The notes under the pieces are model-generated. The model worked only from the letters and a program-made list of their open reading frames with translations, made no database searches and was not told the origin of the DNA. The translations under genes were made by a program, and so were the position numbers. This document shows, piece by piece, positions 21,368 through 31,159 of a DNA stretch of 45,960 nucleotides (positions are counted from its first letter, which is position 1; every line of letters starts with the position of its first letter). This stretch comes from Oopsacas minuta (Eukaryota > Porifera > Hexactinellida > Lyssacinosida > Leucopsacidae). The stretch is from contig JAKMXF010000083.1 in the NCBI GenBank assembly GCA_024704765.1, forward strand, positions 1 through 45,960. Reading direction: 5' to 3'.

Positions 21368-21841
21368 TCAACGCTGGCCAGAACAAATTGGAAACTAATT
21401 AAACAATTGAAAGGCTGGACGTACGGCAGTGTTAGTCGAAAATGTTTTCGACATAGCTGTGACTTAAATTGTTGCACTATTTTGATAGTCCCAAAAAAGG
21501 TGGAGGGGCTAGAATATTTAACATCTAAGAACAATAGAATTATTACAGATGAGATATTGCTATATAATGAATATTTTCATTTACCTTCAGCAAAAAGACC
21601 TTAACCAATATAAAAATTCTAGAAGAGTATGAAGGTGTAGAATTCTTTTCTCTTTCGAAAAAGGCGTGAAAGATTTGCGACCTTTCATAATTTTTTTTAG
21701 AGGCCAGACTAAAGAAAACAAAATAATAATATAGGCACCCATTTCAATACGTATGTAGATTCATTTAATAGCTAAGTTTAACAATAGCTTTAATTATTTA
21801 TATAATATTTATGAATAAAATATTTTTCAATTTAACAATAG

Positions 21842-22010
21842 ATCATGTAAAAGAAATGTAGTTCCTCGATTAAATAACCTTGGAATAATCGTAGAAGATT
21901 ATTCTAAACAGCAAAAGACGGCAATTCAATGCGCTAATTCCGAATTTCAGATTCTTGAATTTGTACCGATCGAATCTTCTCCAGTATTCCCTTCTATTAA
22001 TATTCTTTAG
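21842..22010 (+). CDS. Possible orphan terminal exon
   Basis: Acceptor-like 'TTTTTCAATTTAACAATAG' precedes 21842 and the next frame runs 55 codons to TAG at 22008-22010: SCKRNVVPRLNNLGIIVEDY ... QILEFVPIESSPVFPSINIL. It is soluble and not repeat-like. Position and strand would allow it to belong to the PARG-like gene or an unseen gene, but I recognise no domain and the missing intermediate exons leave this a weak call. Confidence 0.25.
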
Positions 22011-22140
22011 TCAACCGATAATTAATGCAAACAAATTGAACTTTATATGGACTGTATGTCTGTATGATCATAGTTATTGTAAATATAGTGTTTGAGAGAT
22101 TTTAAATCCGAGCGGAGCGAGGAAATAATAGATAATTATA

Positions 22141-22312
22141 ACCTGTGCCGTCAGCTTAGCCTATGGATTGAATTTGTTTAAAAAGTGCCATTATTCATTG
22201 GAGGCACTATGGAAGGTTCGGTTTAATCCCAATACACTTAGTGCCTCCAATGAATAGCGGCACCTTTCCAAATAAATGTATTTAATAGACTAAACTGTCG
22301 GCACAGGTTGTA
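22141..22312. mobile_element. Palindromic MITE with ACCTGTGCCG ends, complete copy
   Basis: ACCTGTGCCGTCAGCTTAGC at the left edge and the complement ACCTGTGCCGACAGTTTAGT at the right edge are terminal inverted repeats. Inside, 'TGCCATTATTCATTGGAGGC' pairs with 'GCCTCCAATGAATAGCGGCA'. It is the best preserved of three copies in the window. Confidence 0.8.
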
Positions 22313-22692
22313 ATTTTATATTTTTTTCTGTGAAAGCCCTACAGCCAAACTTGTTAGAATTAAAACGCAATTAATCTATATATGTAAGTATATACGTATA
22401 TATGTTACTATGTCCAGAATTGATTGAAGAAACTGGAGAACCCCCAGGTCTGATTTTTGGCATACAGGGGTATTTGGCCTGATTCGGACAAGTCCACACA
22501 ATATCTTGCTGTTTGTTCACCAGAATTTCCCATTGACGACACTACGATTAAAAGAGATATTATTATATTGTAATGAATATATACTCATCAGTACCAATTA
22601 CTTTGACTAGGCTATTTTATTCCGTTGTACTTATATCTAACTTCATCAGTTTTTTGTTATTTGAACAGATTGGTAATTATACATCTTTGAAC

Positions 22693-22855
22693 ATGAGTGA
22701 TCGTGAGAGAGTATATGAATCAGGAGCAGCAAAAGAAGAGAAACATCACAAAAGGAAGATTGCGTCAGAATACTGATACAAATATTCCAACCTTAGACAA
22801 GTTCTGTTTTGCTCATCTAACTCTGTTCATACACAATCTTTTCTCATATTTCCCC
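22693..22855 (+). pseudogene. N-terminal fragment of a ZMYM1-like hAT transposase
   Basis: MSDRERVYESGAAKEEKHHK followed by RKIASEY and a stop, then after one codon DTNIPTLDKFC. This is the 'MSxRxYxSGxxKRKxxxE...LxKF' N-terminus of ZMYM1-like transposon proteins. Nothing downstream continues it. Confidence 0.5.
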
Positions 22856-22914
22856 ACTTGATGTTGACGAACCCGAAAATTGGTCTGGATGTGATTCTGA
22901 CTCACAAATCTATG

Positions 22915-23640
22915 TTATAAAATCTCAATTGTTGTCTGTATGTCTGTTTGTTGTTTGTTTGTTTGTTTGTCCGTTGTCAAGGAAAGGATTTGCGGTATGC
23001 AATTTTACAATTGTTCGTAACTATGTATTTATCATGTTTATCAAGTAAATAGAATTCAATAAAACTTCACTAAATATATCGAACATGCTGAACCCGATTT
23101 TCACACTTTTGGATTAATCATGTGTAAATTCATTGTTGTTTTTATGAATATAAAGTAAACAAATTAGCTAAATCTCAAAATATACATGCAGTCTTGCTCT
23201 TAACGGTTACCCAGGGGTAACTAAGTACAGTAAATCCGAATCTCGCATTTTAAGTTTCTCATATGTAAATTTATTGTTGTTTTTTATGAGTATAAAGTAA
23301 ACATTTCAAAATTGAGGTAGAATCATACTTTCAACCACTATTCTGGGGTATTCGAGTGTGCTGAGTCCGAATATGGTATTGTAAACAATATATTGTGAAT
23401 ATTTGTTTACTTTTAGGTACCTAAAGTAAACAATTTCAAAATTGTTGTAGAATCATACTTTCAACGACTATACTGGTGTACTCGAGTCTGCTGAGTCTAA
23501 ATATTGTAAACAACATCAATATTATTTAAGCTCAATTGTTGTTTATCAATTTGTTTGTCCGTTGAATAGCTCGAGGCGCAATGCAAAGAGTTCATCGCAA
23601 AGCGACGAGCCAAAGGCTCGTAGTATATACATCTAGACCT
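22915..23640 (+). mobile_element. Helentron-like repeat R1, most complete copy
   Basis: Starts near AAATCTCAATTGTTGTCTGT, then (TTTG)n, TCCGTTGTCAAGGAAAGGAT, a 'GGATTAATCATGTGTAAATT' block, and three to four degenerate ~130-bp units each with 'ATAAAGTAAACA' and 'ATCATACTTTCAAC...ACTCGAGT.TGCTGAGTC'. At 23505-23560 the start motif recurs (CTCAATTGTTGTTTATC), and 23569-23622 has the tail of three small hairpins, ending GAGCCAAAGGCTC. No coding capacity. Confidence 0.7.
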
Positions 23641-24139
23641 GACAATGAACAAGACAATTAGACCTCGAGTAACACACAAGTCAAGTTTTTCGGATGGAAA
23701 TATATGACAAAGGCTGCATCGTTGAACCTAATATATTAAGTCGGATGGAACGCTATAAATACGATTTTTTTGTCGTAATTGAGACTGCTTTAAAGGAGTT
23801 AACTTAAAGATTCAACTGAATCACTAAATAGTGTACAACATTTTGATTTTGTGCAATATTGAATCAATTAGTAGTATGCAAATGTCTGATATTAACCATA
23901 CTGTCATAATTTAGAAAAACTTCTACAATTTGTGACCAAATTGGCCTTGATAAGATACAATTGGAGTTGGAATTAAAGAATTTTAGTTGTATTATGCCAG
24001 AAAAGATTTGAGGCAACATAGTTTTTTCTCAGACAACTATGTTGCCCTTAATACCTTGAGTTTATCCTTTCTATAAAGAAAACAACAGGAAAATCGATTT
24101 CATATGATAGTATCGTCGAGAATATGGTTATAAGATGGT
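23641..24139. other. Spacer with one perfect hairpin
   Basis: GGCAACATAGTT and AACTATGTTGCC (about 24011-24045) are perfect 12-base arms around a ~10-base loop. Nothing else recognised. Confidence 0.5.
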
Positions 24140-24159
24140 TATAACGGTGTTAGTACCAG

Positions 24160-24800
24160 ACGCCTCAAATTACCAACAGATTTGTGTTGTCAAATTACAA
24201 ACAATAGATAATCTATTATTGGTAATATGCTGAAGTAAAGGCTTGTAAATTACCAACACATGTAGGAAAATTACCAACACAAGATCATTACAAATAGGAC
24301 TAAAATACCAGCGAATCAAAATCAATCGTCACTAATCTATCACCGCATATGTATAGGTATAGAATATCACTAACAAGTCATATTCACGGCTAAATCCTAT
24401 CTAATTAGATAATCCAAGAAATGTCCATTCAATCACATTCTTAGTGAATGATAATGAAACTCTGCAAGATGTGGGGTAGAGAAACTTCCGGTCAGATCCC
24501 AGGGCCAAGATTCATCCACTAATGTCATGAAAATCCACAACTAGTATCCATTGTATCCATTATGTGACTGAATAATGTTGACTTCCTTTTTTTCTAGCTG
24601 ACAAACTCGTTTGCAAATTACCAACACTATATTATTAGAAATATAACAACATTTGTTGAGAATTTGATATGTGTTGGTATTATGAACTGATTAAATTCAG
24701 CAGATTACTAACAATATATTCTCTATCGTTGGTAATATTACAACATGTGTGGATATTATGCAGACATATGTTGGCAATTTGCAAAGGTAATTTGTTCATA
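24160..24800. repeat. Cluster of TTACCAACA / TGTTGGTAA motifs
   Basis: AATTACCAACA occurs at ~24170, ~24247, ~24271 and ~24614 with variants near 24194 and 24706; the complement TGTTGGTA/CGTTGGTAA/ATTGGTAAT occurs near 24219, 24665, 24730 and 24770. The outer parts are loosely inverted relative to each other, so this may be a MITE with many subterminal binding-site repeats. Confidence 0.55.
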
Positions 24801-25170
24801 AAATGCAGCAATCCTATTATAGTTAAACCTTAGGTTTATAATTATATACTCAGATAATTAGAGAAATTTACCACTTTATTATCGTATCAAATGCATATCA
24901 ATACATGTATCAAATTGGTTGGGTTGTTTACATAGCAGTACGTATACTCCCCAAATTGCCATTGCTTCCTCGACCAAAGTCGATTAATAAAGGATAATGA
25001 CTCACCATCTTCACTACCGTTTTTAGCATATGTAAGAATGTGTCCCTAAGAGGGGGACCAAATAATTAAAATGTAGGGCTCTAATATTTCAATTGCAAGG
25101 GCTCCGAAAAATTCTCCAGCCGCGACTGTATGTAACCATAATATAGAGTAGTTTTAATGTCTATACGTAC
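24801..25170. other. A+T-rich spacer, nothing recognised
   Basis: No coding frame or repeat partner noted. Confidence 0.4.
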
Positions 25171-25177
25171 GTATGCC

Positions 25178-25595
25178 TGGGGCATTAGTCGATCACGATA
25201 CCGATCGTTCAATAAAAAATGATTGGAAATCATGATTCCGAACCTTGTACCAAAAAGGGTCGCGATCACCATCACGATCATTTCGATCACATTTCTAAAA
25301 TTTTGAGCACCTCATTTAGGGAGATACTCTATTACCTGCGGCAGTCAGTCCGTCCGGACGGCCATGCGAAATCTACCAGTCCGATTGCAACTGAAATTAG
25401 TACATACATTATATAAACATTTTGGGGTCTAGATTCTCAAATTTTCTAATTCTGTCTGCCTAAAAGATTGAAAATTTTCAGGGAAAAATGATCCCGATCT
25501 ACACACGATGACTGTTTATAAAATGATCAGCGATCATTCTCCGATCGTCAAAAACAGATCGCGATCAATGATCACACGATACTAATGCCCTACCT
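25178..25595. mobile_element. GATC-rich MITE with GGGCATTAGT ends
   Basis: GGGGCATTAGTCGATCACGA near 25178 and, inverted, CGATACTAATGCCCTA near 25576-25592. The body is dense in CGATCA/GATCGCGATC words (for example 25259-25285 and 25535-25575). The left end of another copy lies at 43714. Confidence 0.6.
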
Positions 25596-25926
25596 GGTAT
25601 ACTCACCTACAGAATGCTATGATTCAACATTAATCAAATTTAAATGATAACAAGAGGGACCAAAAGATGCCTGCTGCTGACAAGGTGTGTTCGTAGGCAG
25701 CGCAGGGCAAAGCTTGCTTGTATTGTAAGTATGAACGGTGGAAACATAAACTTTGGTCCGACAATAATAGTTAAATCAATGGTAGATTTGAGAACATGCC
25801 CGAATCTGAGGTATCTTTCCGCCAGCTGGCAGTCCTGTATAAGAATGATAAATTGCCGAAATATAATGATAAGAAAGTATGTATTAACATATGATTGCAA
25901 TGCATAATATAAAATATAAATATAAT

Positions 25927-26080
25927 CAGTGGTTCCCAACTGGGGCGATTATCGCTCAAGGAGGGGAGAATTTCGATAAATACTTAAAGAGGGAGAGATG
26001 CTATTTTAAACACCTTAAAATGTCCAATCCTAATTGTTATCTTGGAGAAAATAATAAAATTATGACATTCTGAATTATGT
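25927..26080 (+). mobile_element. hAT (Charlie-like) 5' end
   Basis: CAGTGGTTCCCAACTGGGGC at 25927 followed by GATTATCGCTCAAGGAGGGG is the typical start of Charlie/Tip100-type hAT elements. The opposite end and any transposase were not found. Confidence 0.5.
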
Positions 26081-26357
26081 CAAATTGTAAACCAATTTAT
26101 ATATCTCGTATTCTCTATATATTTCAAGCCATATCAATTGTAACTCAAATTGTGATTTCTAGAATATATTATTTTTATGATTCATTGATACGTATTGTTG
26201 GGTTGTATTATATACACCTAGCACGCTTCGCTTGCTAGGATCCGATGTATTCTTGAGCTTTGTGCCTTGTTTTAGCATAAGTATGAAACAGGCCATCCCA
26301 CCGCCCCGCTCGTAGGGATGGAAAGAATGGGTTGATTTTTCCAATAAAATCATTATA

Positions 26358-27267
26358 CAGTCAAGGGACAAAAGTATTCGACCACACAAATATATTGTCA
26401 TAAATTGTATACTCTTTCCCGCTCCTATATATTGTGTAGTCTATATTCGTAGCTGCAATCTAGTAATTTCCATAGAATAACATGTTTTTCAAGAATTTCA
26501 AAAAAATATTTTCGATTTACACTTTCTGAAGGTGTTAATTATTAATAATTATCAGATAATTATTGATAACCAAATATGTGGTAATTCAAAACCTATTAAT
26601 AATCTATAATTTCTGACTTGATATTTGAATTCTACGTAGGCGAGTTACCCCAGATTGAAATTTCCAATCGGATTGGGCAAATTTACCAGAGTTATGGATG
26701 AATTTCAATTTTGTGCCATTTGTGCCACCTTTTGCCGAAGGTGGCACAAGTGGCCGCTATCAAGAGGTTATTTTGGAATTCAAGGGTTAGCATAGTCATA
26801 TCATTCGAAAATATTACTTCGACTTATTCCTCCTAACCCTAGTTGATTTCCTTGTAGTGGCACTTTTTCCTGCCACTTGTGCCACTTTTTCAAAAAGTGG
26901 CACAAGTGGGACAAATTGAAATTCTGTTATAACTTTGGTAAAATTGTTCAATCCGATTGGAAATTTCAACCTGGGGTAACTCGCCTACGTAGAATTCAAA
27001 TATCAAGTCAGAAATTATAGATTATTAATAGGTTTTGAATTACCACATATTTTGATTATCAATAATTATCTAATAATTATTAATAATTAACACCTTCAAA
27101 ATGTGTAAATCGAAAATATTTTTGAAATTCTTGAAAAACATATGTTATTCTATACAAATTACTAGATAGCAGCTACGAATATAGACTACACAATATATAG
27201 GAGCAGGAAAGAGTATACAATTTATGACAATATATTTGTGTGGTCGAATACTTTTGTCCCCTGACTG
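26358..27267. mobile_element. 910-bp foldback MITE with Tc1-type ends
   Basis: TA then CAGTCAAGGGACAAAAGTAT at 26358; the right end's complement is CAGTCAGGGGACAAAAGTAT, ending at 27267 followed by TA. The two ~390-base arms are near-identical reverse complements (landmarks TTCGACCACACAAATATATT, TGTAGTCTATATTCGTAGCT, CTACGTAGGCGAGTTACCCC). The middle (26720-26910) has two smaller hairpins, CCACCTT..AAGGTGG and CCACTTTTT..AAAAAGTGG. No coding sequence. Confidence 0.9.
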
Positions 27268-27522
27268 TATAGGCCAGGTTTACTCTCGTTTCTACTAGAG
27301 TTGTTATTTTAGCAATTTCAGTATTCCTCTTAAGAGGTAACCAGCGAAGATTTTTGTTTAGTTTTGCATCTTGCCTGATTTTGTTTGTTTCTTGCAGCAG
27401 AGATTCGAATATATGATATTTTATGCCTGGATACAAGAATATTGTCAGGATCAATCTGGTCTTCGTTCTTCTAGTGTTGAGGCTACTTTTGTTTAGCCTG
27501 CTGCTCGAGTTTTATAAGAAAA

Positions 27523-28113
27523 ATGTCATCTAAACGAAGAAGTTGTATCAATGATCCAGACGTATTTTGTTACATATGCGGAAGCTATGTTCCATCTGTT
27601 CAACGGCAGAATTTAACACCTTTTGTCAAAAATGTCTATTATGCCTATTTCGGTGTGAAATTAGGGGACCAAGAAAAACCATGAGCCCCGCACAAAGTGT
27701 GTCGTACTTCTGTGTCATCATTGAGGTAGTGGAGCATTGGAAAACAAAAATCTTTAGCATTTGGTGTGCCAATGGTTTGGAGAGAGCCGAATGGACATGG
27801 AAAAGAATGTTACTTTTGCTCATGTGTTGTTTTTGGATTCAATGTCAAAAATAAGCATAAAATTCAATACCCTAATTTGCCTTGCGCAATACGACGGATT
27901 CCTCATGGGACAGATGTCCCAATTCCATTGCCTCCAAAAGTTTTACAAACAGTTGAAGAAGATTCTCTCAGCGAAGAGTCTTTGTCTGAAGAATGTTCCG
28001 AGTATGAGTGTGATGATGATCAGCAGCCAAAGTTCAATCAAGCGGAACTAAATGACTTTGTCAGAGATTTAAATTTACNATCTCAAAAACGTGACATGTT
28101 AGAAAAAATCTAA
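27523..28113 (+). pseudogene. Dispersed invertebrate zinc-binding protein family, two nonsense codons
   Basis: One frame of 196 codons from ATG 27523 to TAA 28111, broken only by TGA at 27682 (where relatives have Trp, in KPW-APHKVC) and TAG at about 27727. It contains CYICG at the N-terminus, NLTPFVKNVYYAYFGVKLGD, APHKVCRT, FGVPMVWREPNGHGKECYFC, HKIQYPNLPCAIRRIPHG, PIPLPPKVL, then an acidic SEESLSEECSEYECDDDQQ and FNQAELNDFVRDLNL. I recognise this block from many uncharacterised, repeat-like invertebrate proteins; the CxxC and HxxC pairs suggest zinc binding. Relatives continue well past this point, so the copy is also truncated. One N at 28079 hides a codon. Few lesions imply recent death; probable transposon cargo or host-repeat gene. 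Confidence 0.75.
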
Positions 28114-28414
28114 GGCCAGATTTGGATTCAGCATGGCCATATTAGTCTAGGTAAACTTGAAACGAGCAAGGAATAAAAAATAAGTTGTAAAATGTTGTCC
28201 AGTGTAATTCATTCTATCAATGGACCAGTTTCAGTGACTAATATCAACAATAAATTTCTAATAAAATTCTAGCACAATGGAAATAATATTTTGGCAAATT
28301 TCCAACCAAATTCAATGAAAATAAGTCCTAATGAGCCGTGTTTTAGGAAAATAGGCCTTTAGCCAATTTCATTTTAAATTTCTATGTTAAACAGAAACTT
28401 GGTCCCTGCCTTCT

Positions 28415-28575
28415 CTATTAATCGAATACTGCCGGGAAAATATGTGCATTTATGACGTGAAGAAGGAGCTAAAATCCCGATTTGGGTGCGGGAATTGGTT
28501 AAAATGAAGTGGTAAATTTTATTTTTCCTTTTTATCACGAACGTAACACTTCGGCAGTAATCGGTTAAGGAAGTA
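28415..28575. repeat. ~150-bp dispersed repeat, copy 1
   Basis: ATACTGCCGGGAAAATATGT, TATGACGTGAAGAAG, GGTGCGGGAATTGGTTAAAA and CGAACGTAACACTTCGGC recur in the same order and orientation at 30680-30815 with about 75-80 % identity by eye. Confidence 0.7.
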
Positions 28576-28602
28576 AGGAAGAGTAATATGCTACATTGGT
28601 TA

Positions 28603-28641
28603 AAACATTGATCAAAATGAGACTATATTTTGATCAATGTG
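28603..28641. repeat. Perfect 14-bp-arm hairpin
   Basis: ACATTGATCAAAAT and ATTTTGATCAATGT flank a 9-base loop. Immediately outside, GTTAAA/..TTTAC is loosely paired. Confidence 0.75.
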
Positions 28642-28649
28642 ATAATTTA

Positions 28650-29151
28650 CCCGATGTAGGATTCTAATCCCTTCATTATTTGACGCGAACGAGCGTAGCG
28701 ATATTGGAGCGCGAATGATGCGGGAAGCGGTATCCCAAGTCCTAAGCCTATTGAAATTTGTGCTCGCAATAATTTAGACAAATTGGAAATTTTATCAAAG
28801 TTCTACATTTTGATTCAAGTATGTTTTGAACTTAAATCCTTAAGTTTGATCAAAGTTCTACTGAGGGAATTTGATCAGAATATTGCACTTCAATTTTATC
28901 AAAGTGTGCAGATTCGGCAAATTATTAATTTGTATTCCCGAGAATTTGCTGTCCCAAGACACCTCTATATGGAAAATGTCAATACATGTATATTTGGAAG
29001 TATTAAAGGAAATTCTTAAATAATTAGAAACAAGGTTTGGTTAAATAATAATAGCGATGCGTCAGACGTATAGCTTTCCCAGATCGTGATACGACTTAAT
29101 AAGAGAATTGTACTAGTATTCTCTATGGATAAATTAATGCAGAAAACATAC
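28650..29151. other. Downstream intron/spacer of the spectrin exon
   Basis: A+T-rich. Contains a repeated 'TTATCAAAGTTCTACAT/TGATCAAAGTTCTACTG' (28790, 28848) and no other recognised feature. Confidence 0.4.
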
Positions 29152-29777
29152 CTTTGAAAATGCTTTGAATTTGGTTTGTAATTCGCAAACTTCATCCAAG
29201 TTACTCCCATAGTTTGTCGATTCTACCTCTTCCAATTTTTGAGAAATAGAAAGAATCATCTCATCTGCATCGAACATAAACTGCAGTTTCTCGGACAAGC
29301 TCTTCAGCTCATCACTTCTTAACTGACAAGCAGTCTGTAATTCAGAATACTTAATTTCTGCTGTATGATACAATTCTTTGGCATTACCCAGAACAAAATT
29401 TTCATCATCTTTCATTCGAGAATATAATTGGAACAATTTTGATAAAACATCTTGATGTGCGGCAATTTCAACTTCAAATGCAAGTAGTTTCTGTTTTGCG
29501 ATCGATAAATTGGAAGAATCTTGGAGAGATTGTTCCTTAAGGATGTCAAACTTATCAGTAACCCATGTTACCAACTCATCAACCAATCGTTTAAATTGAA
29601 TAAATTGTTTAGTAGCTTCTAATTTGAATTTTCTAGTTTGCAAAGAATTTTTAAATTCATAAAACTTATCAACCACTTCGCGCCTTCGACGATCTATATC
29701 ATCAATTGTAGGTTGCTGCTTTGTAACATGTGAAGTTACAATATTCATCAAAGAATAAGACGAAGCAGTATATAATT
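29152..29777 (-). CDS. Spectrin-repeat exon C
   Basis: 626-base exon between acceptor TTTTACATTCTAG (just above 29777) and donor TCAAAG|GTATGT (29151). It encodes about 208 residues: DIDRRRREVVDKFYEFKNSL then FIQFKRLVDELVTWVTDK (helix A with the conserved Trp), AKQKLLAFEVEIAAHQ (helix B), YSELQTACQLRSDELKSLSE (helix C) and the start of the next repeat. The first block resembles the isolated helix C at the N-terminus of alpha-spectrin that pairs with beta-spectrin, and an ATG (MNIVTSHVTKQQ) lies 28 bases after the acceptor at 29749-29751. So this may be the first coding exon of an alpha-spectrin-like gene; or it is internal, since the frame is open to the acceptor. Spectrins crosslink cortical actin. 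The acceptor phase (2 bases before the first full codon) does not match the phase-0 end of exon B. Confidence 0.8.
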
Positions 29778-29864
29778 CTAGAATGTAAAATAAAACAGAA
29801 ATTCACTACAAAACAGATTAATAGAAGTATAGCATTGGGCTGTGAAATGTAAGTGTATGGTAGG

Positions 29865-30250
29865 CAGGGTTGCCGTGGATATGGAAATCCCCATACCCAT
29901 CAACCTGGAAACCTTCAAATCGTGAGATTCGACAAAATCTCACGATTCTATGATGTGACATGCAATCTGGTATAAGTTTTTCTGTGAAAAGACCAGGAAT
30001 TCTGAAGTGTTCATAGACCCGAAATCGTGAGAGTTGAGAGCCCTGCCATTGGTATGGAATGGGTAGGGGAATGATATTTTCCTGTGGGAATCCCCATATA
30101 TGGGGATCCATAAGAAGATTCTCATGGGGATCAGGGACGTCGCCAAGGCGTGGGCAATGCCCCCCTAACAAAATCTCGGGCCCGAGGCATGTCCCCCTTG
30201 TTTAAATTGCAAACTGTAAATTTCGGCTCGCTCCCCACATAGCTCCCAAG
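29865..30250. mobile_element. Overlapping hAT-like termini
   Basis: CAGGGTTGCCGTGGATATGG at 29865; a right end whose complement is CAGGGCTCTCAACTCTCACG at 30045; paired CCCCATACCCAT / ATGGGTAGGGG; and CAGGGACGTCGCCAAGGCGT at 30132 followed by GGGCAATGCCCCCC. AATCGTGAGA words (29918, complement 29935, 30022) repeat. At least two nested, truncated elements. Boundaries are uncertain. Confidence 0.5.
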
Positions 30251-30679
30251 TGACCCGCATTGGAGCATTGAAACCCGCCGTCCCGCTAGGCCAGGCAGAA
30301 AACCCCCATTTCGGGTTCCATTTCAACTAGGTAGGACGTCGGGAAGCAGTCATCAATAACTTCACCCTCTGCCACAACAATACATACTTGCCAACCATCC
30401 AGGACTTGACCTATGATACAGGGGAAAAATTGCTAAATCCAGGAAATAATATAGGATATTTCTGGCATTTTTATAAATAGGGAAAATCGTATTATTTGAA
30501 TAGAAATTAGAAATCCAGAGAAATTTTGAAAATCCTGAGATTTCGAGATAAATATCCAAGGAAACAGTTATAAGGGGTTGGTAAGTATGCAATGGATATT
30601 TGTAAAATTATTGCATTATTCCATAAAGCATTATAACCACCTTTTTCGAATTTCGTTTTCTTATCCATGTCGTGCTTAA

Positions 30680-30815
30680 GCGGATACTGCAGGGAAAACG
30701 TGTGATTTTATTACGTCAAAAAGTTGGTAAATCTCGTTTTTGGTGCGGGAATTGGTTAAAATGAAGTGATAAAATTTTAGTGCTCCTTTCGTTACAAACG
30801 TAACAATTCGGCCGT
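30680..30815. repeat. ~150-bp dispersed repeat, copy 2
   Basis: Same family as 28415-28575: GGATACTGCAGGGAAAACGT, TTACGTCAAAAAG, GGTGCGGGAATTGGTTAAAA, CAAACGTAACAATTCGGC. Confidence 0.7.
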
Positions 30816-30847
30816 GATATGTCTCCAGGAATTGAATCAATTGAGAA

Positions 30848-30960
30848 CAGGCACGTAGCTAGAGCAAGACATTCAGCGGGCAAGAAGTATTTAGGGAGGG
30901 CAATTGCAGGGATAAATATTTTTGAAAAGTTAATTACTTGTGTATAACAAGTACGACCCA
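30848..30960 (+). mobile_element. hAT left end preceded by 8-mer ATTGAGAA
   Basis: CAGGCACGTAGCTAGAGCAA starts at 30848; the first 14 bases are identical to the end at 15619 (minus). ATTGAGAA occupies 30840-30847. The rest of the element is not identifiable. Confidence 0.65.
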
Positions 30961-31159
30961 GTCTCCTTTTCTTACATGTATAACCTTTTTAATTCATAAA
31001 GTACCAGATTACTAGGCTAGGGANGACGTCATTACTTTCACACCCAAAGACTTAGAAAAAATCTAGTTACGTCAATCGATTCCTTGGGTACGATTCCCCA
31101 TATGTCAATAATATAGTTTAATACGTTATCTAGTACCCTAATACCTACTTCCAGTTTTA

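Noticed and set aside
23900-24800. CRISPR-like array from the repeated TTACCAACA motif
   Set aside because: Repeats are 9-11 bases, irregularly spaced and in both orientations, in eukaryotic DNA.
25640-25720. Short frame MITRGTKRCLLLTRCVRRQR ending at a GTAAGT donor-like site
   Set aside because: No upstream acceptor-supported context or recognisable domain; donor-like words are common in A+T-rich DNA.
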